Shown here one piece after another: positions 26,495 through 37,700 of a stretch of 64,000 nucleotides of DNA. The notes under the pieces were generated by a model that ran no database searches, was not told where the DNA came from, and saw only the letters and a list, made by a program, of their open reading frames with translations. A program made the position numbers and the translations under genes. Each line of letters begins with the position of its first letter. Positions within the stretch are counted from its first letter, which is position 1. The stretch is from Apostichopus japonicus (taxonomy: Eukaryota > Echinodermata > Holothuroidea > Aspidochirotida > Stichopodidae): assembly GCF_037975245.1 (NCBI RefSeq), contig NC_092575.1, positions 4,827,501 to 4,891,500 on the forward strand, written 5' to 3'.

Positions 26495-26925
26495 CTCTCA
26501 GTTTGGAACTCTTCTCTCAGTCTGGAATTCTCTCATTAGTTTGGAACTCTTCACTTAAAGTTGGAATTCTGTTCGCAGTTTAGAATTCCTGTCTTAGTTT
26601 GGAATTCTTCCCTTAGTTAAGATTTCTTCTCCACTAACAGTAGTCTGGAATTCTCTCATTAGTTTGGAACTCTTCACTTAAGTTTGAATTCTGTGCGCAA
26701 TTCAGAACTCCTGTCTTAGTTTGGAATTCTTCCCTTTAAGATTTCTTCTCCACTAACAGTAGTCTGGAATTCTCTTCCTAGTTTGGAATTCTTCTCTTAG
26801 TTTGGAATTCTTCACTTTGTTTAGAATTCTTCTCCCAGTGCAGAACTCTCCTCTCAGTTTGGAAGTCTTATCTCAGTTTGGAATTCTGCTTTTAGTTAGG
26901 AAGTCTTCACTTAGTTTTGGGAAAG
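26495..26925. repeat. Tandem array, about 20-bp unit with a higher-order 123-bp duplication
   Basis: Basic unit is 'cttctctcagtttggaattc' with variants; about 20 copies, most carrying GAATTC (EcoRI site) or GAACTC. A block beginning 'tctcattagtttggaactct' near 26529 is repeated about 123 bp later near 26652, including the unusual 'tccactaacagtagtctgga'. So a multi-unit block was itself duplicated. No coding content. Confidence 0.85.
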
Positions 26926-27689
26926 TGGTGAAAACAGAAATATCAACAAATAGCAATTTTGTCATTATAAAGTAACATTAAGACTTTCATCACATATATT
27001 CGACCACATAATGGACAAAAATGGATAATGGACATTTCTGTAGTGCAGTGGCTTATATGTACACTGCATCTCCGCACGTTGTTTGTCTCAAGGGACTATT
27101 GTCCGTATGTTCAAACTTTTAGCTCATACATGTAAAAATCTGCTCGTAAGGAAACTAATTTTTCGAAAAATTTGTGAAATGAAGTGAGGAAAAAGAGAAA
27201 ACAGCCGATTCGTAATGAGCAGTGTGTTGGTTCAGGTGTGTGGCGACATACTGTACAGGGAAGTGTGTTCTGAACACATTTGTTAACGAAACATTTCCAA
27301 ATTAAAATGGTAGGTATTTCCTACTAGGAAGGATGAAAAAAAGGCGTTTAGAGAGCAAAGGTTTTTGAACTCTTCAGAGGGGGGTGGGGGAGGGGGGGTT
27401 AGCTTTGTGACGGTCAGCGAACAAGAGAAGTAGGTGGTTCATGGAGAGTAGCTAGCACTGATAAATTCCAATTTATTTTGAAATCAAATCATTTCGTTCT
27501 TTTCTGTCACCAATAATTGTCATAAGATGTGATAGTAAGATGTGATTTGTGATGGCGTGTCTGTGTGTGTTTTTGTGTGCGTGTGGGGCTGATGCCTTCT
27601 TAGCTTACAAACATGCTAATTCAAGCAGCAGAGCATGGTTCTAGTACACAGTGTGTTAACTTCATAATTTCTGCAATTAGGAACTCCGT

Positions 27690-28070
27690 AAGTGACAACA
27701 AGAACCTCTATTGTTTCTGTGTAGGTCAATGGTCATGTGACGTCAGCAAAGATAAAGTCCAAACACTGTGTGAAGATGATAAGCCCCATCTTTAAGTGAA
27801 GATTAAATGCACTTCAAAGTTAGTCCTTCATAAGTCCACTTTAATAAACGCAAGAGTGGGAGGTTGAGGCCAATAGAGGGAATACATTATCCCCATAATT
27901 AAAGCTTGCTCGAACTTAAAATGTACAAAAGTATGTAACTGGTCACATCTCAGTACAGGGACACATGTTTTCTTTTTTTAGGTCAAAGGTCAACACAGAC
28001 TTGAAAGTCCAAAAACTTTAGAAACACTGTAAAGTCTCAAAACCTAAGGTCGGGAAACTTCATATTTCGT
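27690..28070 (+). repeat. Diverged copies of the DR1-bearing repeat
   Basis: Phrases 'gtaggtcaatggtcatgtga' and 'aggtcaaaggtcaacacaga' with 'ctttagaaacactgtaaag' match the 19535-20365 family. A perfect AGGTCAAAGGTCA lies at 27980-27992, about 1.4 kb before the zinc-finger coding exon. Confidence 0.6.
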
Positions 28071-29374
28071 AATTAACCTAGGTTTTTCTATGAGAGCCTC
28101 TAGAATGCTAAATCGCTTGTGCTATGTATATACAGTACAGCTGAAATGTAAAAATCACAGGATCTGGTGATTGTTTTTCTTTTTCTCTTCATTCCAACCC
28201 AAAAGTTTGTAAAACATCTTGGTAAAAAGTGTACTGGGTTAATAAATGTTGGTCCCACCACAATTATGGTCGAAGAACCTTTACGAATCACTTGAGTCCA
28301 CAATCGTCAAAGCGTTTGTCAAAACTATTGTGTTGACGGTTAATGAACCAGTGTATAAAGTTAAAATGAATAAACGGAAGCCTGAAGTCTGGAAAGTTTT
28401 AGACAGATAGAAAAGAGGAAATAGAATATATTCTTAATCTACATTTATAGAAGTTTGGCAATTAGTCACTTACAAAGCCTTGTTTTTCTATTTTAAGCTG
28501 GTTTCCTTTTATGACAAAGATGTATTCATAAAAAACAGACTGATTCAGTTGCAGTATGGACAATTATATATACTATAATATCAGCTTCATTCGTGAACAT
28601 CACGTAGGGTTCAGGATGGGATATCTGGTTAGCTTTGTACCACCACATGGCTCTCGGTTATCCGGTACAAAACTCCTGCACATATCGTAATTTAGGATAT
28701 CAGCTTTCATTGCCCAATGATGTTTAGACATTGTGGCTTTATGAGCTGGGGTACTGTTTCATCTCTTATATGTAGCCCAACTTCTTTTTCTGTCTTTTGC
28801 ATTTTGACTTACAAAGTATGCTTTAGTTGGGTTAATATTACGATGTGCTGGTCCCATGTCTATACAGTACAACTTATTCAGTGGCTCGTGTGCAAAAATT
28901 TGGATAGAAGAGCACAAAAAATTAAGACATTACTAGAAATAGCATATCTGTATATATGTGTATCTGACAACTCACAATTGCATTTGCCTTCGTTCGATAG
29001 TGTTTTAGTATAATTTAAGCCATCTTGAGATCCTCAAAGCAGATCTCAAACAGTAGGGTATTGGAAGTCTTCATGAACATTGACTACAATACATGTTGAG
29101 AATATGATATTAATCTTTCAAGTCTTAAACGTTGCTTTTCAAATCACTTTATTTTTGATATATTTTATGCTTGGAAAAGCTTTGTGTTGCAATGGGATGT
29201 ATCAGCAACAGGCTGTGCAGAGCATAAATTTCTTACCATGCTACAGGCCAAATTGCCTTATCATCACTCATTTGTATTTATTGAAACTAAATCATTTCAT
29301 CAGCTTCTTCTGGGGTCTGGTTTCCCCTGAAAGTAACTTTCAAATCTCCGTTTTTTCTTGTCTCTTCCTCTTTT
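28071..29374. other. Upstream flank or 5' intron of the zinc-finger gene
   Basis: No coding frame of substance. It ends in a long pyrimidine tract (about 29350-29374) typical of a 3' splice site. No TATA/Inr promoter is convincing, so the true first exon of the gene probably lies farther upstream or outside the window. Confidence 0.5.
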
Positions 29375-29389
29375 AGTTTATGAATCATA
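29375..29389 (+). other. 3' splice acceptor and 13-nt 5'UTR remainder before the zinc-finger start
   Basis: A T/C-rich tract ends in 'cctcttttag' with AG at 29375-29376, so the exon probably starts at 29377. An in-frame TGA at 29381-29383 lies inside this exon, which makes ATG 29390 the first usable start of the main frame. That ATG has A at -3 and G at +4, a strong context. Confidence 0.75.
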
Positions 29390-29505
29390 ATGGAGACGAT
29401 GAGTCAACAGACCAGCTTTCTGGAGGACTTCAAAAAGTGCATCGCAGATTTCGAGGACTCCGACGAGGCCAGGAAGGCGAACAACGGCAGCGAGGAGATG
29501 GATGA
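29380..29505 (+). CDS. Overlapping upstream ORF (41 codons), putative
   Basis: ATG at 29380 lies ten bases before the main start in another frame and ends at TGA 29503-29505 inside the main coding sequence. Its start context is weak (T at -3). It could act as a leaky-scanning uORF that lowers translation of the zinc-finger protein; the product itself shows no known feature. It exists only if the 29375 acceptor is used. Confidence 0.3.
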   Translation: MNHNGDDESTDQLSGGLQKVHRRFRGLRRGQEGEQRQRGDG

Positions 29506-31719
29506 TGCAGCGCCGGCACCTGGAGGAGACGAGACAGACGAGACCAACCCACCGGAGGCGGGTACGTCGACCGGACAAGACGAGCAAGTCGAGGGCATCC
29601 ATCTCCAGAAGCAGATCCTCTTGTCGGCGTTGTCGGCGGCCAGCAGCGTCAAGAGCGAGGACATGGAATCCTACCACCAGGAGAACCGGAAGACCCTGGA
29701 CGAGAGTCTAGGGAAACCGGAGTTGGACGACGACTTCAATACGGGCAACGGGTTCTGCTCTCCCTCGACCCAGGAGAACGACCATAAGCCACCTCCGCCG
29801 CACCAGCCACCGCAGGGGGGCAACAACGTGACCAGGTACAACCTCATCACCGGTGGCATCTACCAACAGCAGGACGAGACCCAAGCCTTCGAGGAGAAAC
29901 CCGCCGCCGCTGTGGAAGACAACCCGTCCAGTCCGATGAATCTCGTGATCAACATGAAAGATTACTCTTGCAAAGTCTGCAGGAAGGTCTTCGACTCCCG
30001 GTCTGGGCTGCGCAAACACATATGCCGTCTGGAGAATGAGGATGACCTCACAGGCGAGAACGGCTACAGCCAAGAGCCAACCCAGGACGGCGAGATCAAC
30101 GGGAAGTACCAGCTAGACGGCCTGGGGATGATGTCTCATGGGGTTGACGAGATCAGACAGTCGCCGCTGATGCAGACCCAGAGGCCCGACCTGACACCCT
30201 CCTCCGAGATGCAGTACCCGGCCGTGGAAGCCATGGAGACGCAGATGCCATCGACAGAAGATTCGCTGAACATCGATATCAAGAGTCAACCCGGTCAGTT
30301 GTTTATGTGTCCTATATGTAGCATGACCTTCACGCAGGCTTCCGTATTAACTAGGCATTACCGTGCTCACAGTAACGAACGACCCCACGAATGCAAAGAC
30401 TGTCACAAGGCCTTCCGCCGGAAGTGCCACCTGAAGCGACACTGGCAGCGGATCCACAGTGGAGAGAAGCCCTTCAAGTGTGGCATCTGCGGCAAGGCGT
30501 TCAGCGACCGGGACCACCAACGGCAACACGAGACCATACACGGTCCCGAGACGTACCCCTGCCTGAAGTGCAGAAGCGTCTTCCCGACGGAGCAGTACTT
30601 GGCCGCCCACGTCGGGGAGCACCCCGACTGCAAGGCGGCCTTCGCGGCGAGCGCCGACAATCAGATCAAACGGCTCCGGGGTACGAAGGGTAAGGGCATG
30701 CCCGGGTCGTACAGGTGCGGGCTGTGCGGGGACTTTTTCAAAAAGTTGAGGCAGATTCAGACCCACCAACGTGTGAGACACCACGATGCGTTCGAGAAGA
30801 AGTACAAATGCAACATCTGTCAGAAGGGATTCGATCTCATCTCGGACCTGACCCACCACCGGAGTACGCACGTGCTACGGGGGAGTAAGTACGACATGGA
30901 CAGAGATACGAAGAGCAGTTCGTCAGGGACGAGCGCAAAGAAGCAAGGTCGGATGGACACCACGGAGGGCTCCGGCGAGAACAAAGCGGAGCTGATGCAG
31001 ATGTTGCAGCAATTGGAGAAAAGGATACAGATGCAAGAGAGGCGGGTGCAGCAGATGGAGCACCGCCAGGAGAATTTGACGGACGAGTTCGTGGAAGGAA
31101 ACGACCTCGACAACAGCAGCGACGAGATCGGCAGCAAACTGCGTTACATGTTGGAGAGACCGCTGTGTAGTCCCTCGGCGTCCGATATGAACTCTCACGA
31201 GGGGTTCGCCCAGTTACAGAACTCAGACAACTCGGCCATAGACTACTCGCGTAAGAGACTGGACGGGTCCCCCGGGGCGCAGGCGGACGGACAGGCTCAA
31301 AACTCGGACATTAAGACGGAGTGCATGAACGGGATAGAGACACAGACGAAGGCGGTCCTGGACCTCATGTTCAAGAACCGACACAAGTGCAAGGAGTGCG
31401 GGCTCTCGTTCCTCCTGTACTCCGAATTCAGGGACCACCGGAAACGACACGAGAGGGCCCGGGCCGCCTTCGGCATCGAGGGCGGCGGAGAGGAACCCAA
31501 GCACTCGTCCCAGCAGATGGTCTGCGGCAATCCCGACGGAGATAGGAACCTCTGCCGGGACTGCTGTAACGAGAACGAACCCCACCCGGCCCACTCCCAC
31601 AGCACGACGGATCCGGTCAACGGGGGAGAAGGTTCGTCCTCGGCCACTCCTTCCACGGACGGGGACGCGAAGACGAGAGTCCGGACCAGGTCCAGCAGTC
31701 GGAAAAGTCCAGCGGAAAG
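29390..31719 (+). CDS. Zinc-finger gene, coding exon 1 (all eight fingers)
   Basis: 2330 nt, residues 1-776 and two bases of codon 777. Only one linker, HSGEKPF (356-362), is close to the classic TGEKP type, between the third and fourth fingers. The others are long and irregular, so the array is not a simple KRAB-type tandem. The exon is visibly far richer in G+C and CpG than all surrounding DNA and uses C/G-ending codons heavily. The donor is AAAG|GTAAGA at 31719/31720; without splicing, the frame would stop at TAA 31721-31723 to give a 777-residue form. Open frames on the opposite strand here are shadows of this composition. Confidence 0.92.
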
Positions 31720-34700
31720 GTAAGAAAACTAAGTGTCAAAGAATCATCTGAGAATTGAAATTGAAATGTCGCTAGTATATCTGTGACATTAACATCATCA
31801 TTGACTGCGATGATGCCTCTGGGTTGGATAGAAAGATGAAACAATTTTTTGAATTAAATTTTTTTGGGGATTTTTCCTTTTTGAATGAGAAAAACGTGAT
31901 TATTTGAATGGTAGCATTTACAGACAGACAGACAAACCATCTCTTTCCGTTTACATTCAATTAAGGATTTGAAGTTAAAAACATTTAAAATACCTTTTAG
32001 GTCTTTTTTAGGTCTTTGTGAGAAGAATGTCTAGGAAGATTGGAATGTTGGGAATCGGGGAATTCCGCAAAATTATCATTATATTCTCACATTTGTTAGA
32101 TATATGTTCTTCCTTCTTTCTTTTCTTGATGATATTGAACTTCACAAAGTAGGGGGTGGGGTGGGGGGTGGGGGTGGGAGAGATTTCCACAGCACAATTG
32201 GATTTTGTAAGAGTGAAGATTTTGAAGAACATTCACAGCTATGACAGACCACCTGTGTGATCTACTCTGACCTTCCTCTAGGGAAAACATCAAGGGTTTA
32301 GGTACATGTCAACAATCAGTTTAACATTTCTATCAACCGATATCTTTTGAGTATTAAGTAAAGGATAATTGAGATATGGTTTTTCCACTAACAGATTTGG
32401 ACATTTTTTTTGCTAATTTCATATATATATTGTCCTCCACCAGAATATTCCCTTAAATTGCATCAGAAATGGGGGAAGGGTGTGGAGAAACTGAAAATGG
32501 GTTTTCAGATGGAAAAGATAATTTAACAATAGATGACAATTTTTTGGACACAAAGAAAGGAAATTCTGCACTGAATCAAACTAATAAAAAGAAAAAAAAT
32601 CCTTATTAACACAGCTCAGCAAAATGATTGTAAAGCTGCCTTTGGCATTTTGTTCCCAAACTGTTGAACTTATCAATGAAACTTGCAACAGGGTAGGATG
32701 AAAATTAGGCAAAAAAACATCATCAAAGCTTTGTTAGCGAAATCAAATGAATACCCTGAAAATTTGTGGGGGACACAGAAAGTTGTGTACAGAATTCAAA
32801 GTGGTTGATAACTGGCTGTTTGCAGCAGCCAGATGGTGGGCTTCCAATACTTACCTGTCTCCCCATTAAAAAATGTTGCCCTCTCGTTCTGCTGCGTTTA
32901 GATCTGTGAACTGTGGTGACCTTTCAACACTGTCCTTGTGTTTGGTTCATTCCGGACTCCCATCCTTCCTATTTGTCATACCGCCCAAAGTTTTGGACAA
33001 AATTTCTGTCTTCCGACATCCAAGTTTCTCCCTTCTGGTTCTCCTATTTAAGAGCTGGTGTCCAATCGTTCGTAAATTTTATGCGACTCGGTGAGAATGG
33101 AATGACTTCGTTCCTCTCTCACACGTCTCCTATATATAATATTCGCTCTCTGATCTACCATGCCTACAAACTTGGGAACATGTTTTGCACTGTGCCCCCT
33201 TCCCCACCCCCATCATCCCCAATGACCAACTCTAAGGTCATCCCCATCATCCTTCCCAATCTACCATTCAGAGGTGTTACATTGTGATTTCTCGGTCGGG
33301 ATTTCCGTCCGTCTGAATCCGCATGTGTTCTGCATTCTCCGTGGAAATTTTTCGGTATCAAGACATTACAGTCCATCTCATCATGCTCATCCACAAAGAA
33401 TTTGCTTACAAGTAACCCTGTTTTGCGAGCATGTGTCTTTTTTTGTCTTTCTTCGTAGGATCGTCCGTTTACGTATGAGATTTTGGTACTGTATTTCTCC
33501 CTGATAGGAGAAAGATAGTCTACAGCTACGACCCACTGCAAACTGTGTTAGCTTTAAGGCAATTATTTTCGTCAAACAAGAGGTAAATCAAGGAGTGCTT
33601 AATATGTGGGGGAACTTTTATCAAGGACATGATTCAGCCTAAATGCAAAATCAGGAAGTCCTCCTAGATGGCCCCCTCTGAGGATAAAAGTCCAAGGAGG
33701 TATATTGCACAGCTACTGACTGGATGGGGATGATTTGTGTATTGGCTGCTGTAGAGCCTTTCTAGCCTAGAAATGTTACAGTTATAAAGTTTAGTGTCTA
33801 CTATTGTCTATGGTGATCCTCCTCAAGCTATCCTAACATAACTGGTTGACTTGGAGATTAGTAATCATAGAAACATAAAGTAACGTTTTTTTTTTAATTC
33901 TGAGGGGATTAAAGTATTTGACAGACTGTAAGTCAAGATACTGCGAGGATAGGAAAGTTTAAGTGAAAAAAAGAAGAAACCAAGAATAAAAAAAATAAAA
34001 AAAATAAAAAATATATTGAGTGCTCACTAAGGTTTCTCTTACTAAAGATATATATGTGACACTGAAGAATATAAAGTATTTGTTGTATTCTTGTCCATAT
34101 ATATTATGTTACTTTATGAATAAACACAAATGAATATGAATGATTATGTATGAAAGTATGAATATGCATCAGTACTAATGAATATGAATGAGTATGTAGA
34201 AATATGCTCCTTATTAATCACAGTTAGACATTATGCAAGGGTATGTCGGAAGGAAATTGTATATTCCATGAACAGAAGAATACGTCTCCTTGGCTTATAT
34301 CCGTCTCAATAAAGAACATTTCCTATTGATATTTGTGAGGGAATTTGTGGAAATTGAGCAAAATATGAAATAACATGGATGATTATGAAGGAAGATAATT
34401 AGCTATGATTGAAAAAGAATGATCTTAAATAAGTTCCCTGTGTGTTAGCAAAGCCCTAAAAGGGTTTTTTTTTGGGGGGGGGAGGCAGGGAGGGAGGCAT
34501 GGTAGGCCTCAGGAGGGGGAAGGGGGGCGGGCAGATTCTGTTTAAATTCCTCTTTTGAAGTAACTAGAACTTAATTAGCTGGTTGTGGTAGATTTGTATA
34601 GGTTCAACCGTATTTTCTGTACAAAATTATTCCATCTGTGAAGAATATTTAATGCCTCCCAGTAGTTCAGCTATGCATGGAAGAGTTCATGGCTGGATTC

Positions 34701-37700
34701 ACACCTCCCACGAATAAAAAGGCTTCGAGCAAGTTGCGTTTGAGGCAACAGTTCCAGCCAGGTAATTAATGCAGCGACTGAAATTATGAATATTGATAGC
34801 AATGACTCCACTCTACCCTCTCTCCAATTATCAAACATCACAAAGTTGATATACAATGCTCTGATGGTGAAAAAATGGAATCCGTACAATTTAAGTACAG
34901 TAGTTTAGAGAAGATCAGCATTTCGTGAAAAATTATGTTATGTTGAAATTTCAAGTTTTCATTTGTTTACATGTAAGTATACATGTACAATTTGTATGTG
35001 TACATGTGTGTTTATGGATAGGCATGTATGTATGTATGTATGGTTGCGATGCGTGGGTGTGTATGCGTATGTTTGATCCTCTATATAGATTGTAACAATA
35101 TCTCAAGAAGGAAAGGTGTTGACAATTCAAGTCATTCTTGAGTATGTGGCTTTCCCATCATGAGCACAAGGTTACTATTGTTTTTGGTGGGGTCAGAGGT
35201 CATTTGTAGTCAACCAAGGTCATATAATGTGGAGAATCTTGAAAGCTCTGTAGCTCAAGAATCATAACTTTAGAGATTGTGCAAATTTATGCACCATAAA
35301 TAGACCATATGGCATATGACCTGTCTACAGATTTTGGTGGAGGTCAAATGTCATTTGAGGTTATTAGCTCAAAATCCCGAAGACCTTGTAATTTACATGA
35401 TACCTGGGCTATAGTATGTTGGCAATTGTCACACTGGCAGTAGAGTAAATCTGGGGTCAAGAATAATCACTGCTATTCCCTTTTGAAATTCTGCCCAAAG
35501 TCACCACCCACCCACCCACCCACCCACCCATGAAAAGCAGGCAATTGTGTTGCCAAACTTTTAGAATCAAATTGTATTGAGAACTACACTCAATGACTAA
35601 AGTTCATTTTACTGTACAATTAATTTGGATACTTTTTATAAGAGCTTTTTTTTCTTCTATTTTTTCGGGTATTACTGCCAGCCTAGGTGGAAATTATCCC
35701 GTTAAAAGGTGATTTTCTTTGACAAAAAGACAGATATGCAGTTTAGGTTAGTGTACAAATTGTTAGTACTTTACAGCATAGTTCTCAGCTATAGTGGATG
35801 CTATATACAGCATAGTTCTCAGCTATAGTGGATGCTATATACAGCATAGTTCTCAGCTATAGTGGATGCTATATACAGCATAGTTCTCAGCTATAGTGGA
35901 TGCTATATACAGCATAGTTCTCAGCTATAGTGGATGCTATATACAGCATAGTTCTCAGCTATAGTGGATGCTATATACAGCATAGTTCTCAGCTATAGTG
36001 GATGCTATATACAGCATAGTTCTCAGCTATAGTGGATGCTATATACAAAGGTTATCATTTAGTCTGCTTAATTAATGAGAGAGACTTCTCAAAGCAACTA
36101 CTTCAAGGCAATTGCTAAAACTTCTCTTCCAGTGGTGTGTTGCATAATAAGTTTCCTTAAATCCCTCCAGAAACTAGCCACGTACATGAATAGGATACTT
36201 CGGAGGAAAAATTTGGGATTTTTTTTCTGACGGATGAAAGAGGAACAAAATTCTAAGCAACTCTACCAAATTTGCATTCAATACCAACCATGGCATTATC
36301 AAGATATTTATAATTGAAATTGCACAGATTGTATCTGATTGTATTGTGAGTAAACTCATTGCAGTATTAAAGCTAGTAGACCTGCCACATGATGTCATAT
36401 TAGCACATTACAAGCAGCAAAAATGTTTTCTTTCTCTCCCATTTTCAAACCTTGATTGTTTTTTGACCTTGGATTGGATAGTGTGCCAACTTTGTACCCT
36501 TAGGGGCATTTAGAGTTAGCATTATAACCCAATAACATTTAGTGCATTCATACTGAGAAAGTATCCCAACTTTGATGTACTAGTAAATTTGATGTACATT
36601 TTTTTAAGTAAAATATTTAAAAAGGAGCCTTGTCAGTGTGCTTTTCATGACATCACACCTGTTTTGCTCCAGGTTCACTTTGGGTACAAAGCGTGTCAAT
36701 TTCGGACTGCTGTTATCTTGGAAAACTGAGTATGCAGGAATGGAATGCAAATTTCATCAGGAAGCTTATAAAAAACACGTTCCTCTCTCATCGGCCAAAA
36801 ATATATTCTCATCTGGAATATCCTGTTAATGCTCATGATTTTTTTTATTAATTTCTCTAAATGACAAATAACAGCTGGGATGGTTTTGTGGTTTGTTTAT
36901 GGACATTTTTGCCAAGTTTGCCCAAAGAAAGATTGCAATGAAGGAAAATAAGAAATCTCCTATTATTATTATTTTTTTTTTTTTGGTGAGGGTCAAGGGA
37001 AAATTATTCACTCTCAATTCTTAACATTTTCTCCTCTGGACGCCTTTCATATTAGTGAATTTTAATGACATGCAAAAATGCTGACTTAAAATATTTTGAA
37101 ACTGTTAATGAAACAATTGAAACATTGAAATGCACCTTGACAGTTATATTTCAATTAGTGAACTATAGCATGAATACATTGTATGTTTATGTTTGTAAAT
37201 CAAAGAGCATTATAACAAATTCAAAAAAATATTAATAAAAATATAAAATATTCATAAATAACCCCTCCCCTTAAACAAAGAGAAATAAACCCAAAGAACT
37301 AATAATAAATAAATAAATACCCTTCATCCCCCACCCCCTCAAAAATGCAATTATCTGGCAACTTATGTGTACTTCACTTATCTGTCTTCCCTGTCTACAC
37401 ACAGGTCATGCACTCTTCCCATCTAATTGACATCCAATAAATATGCTAAATTAGATCAGGTGTTAACTGCTATGACGGTGTTAAATGTTATTGTAAATGA
37501 CTCCAGCTGAAATTGAAAATGTTTTCCGAGACTTTTCACCAAGGTTCAAATCATCTGCTGTTATTATTATGTATCATAATGCATAACAAATTAGAGGATT
37601 GAATTTGAAAATTTGTCCAGCTATTTTCAGTGTTCATTCACCTTCTTATTGTTTCTTGACCAAGGTAAATGAATACTTCTTCCTTGCAACACACTACATA

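Noticed and set aside
30347-30871. 174-codon antisense frame opposite the zinc-finger exon
   Set aside because: Shadow of the GC-rich coding strand; its composition follows the complementary codons and shows no domain.
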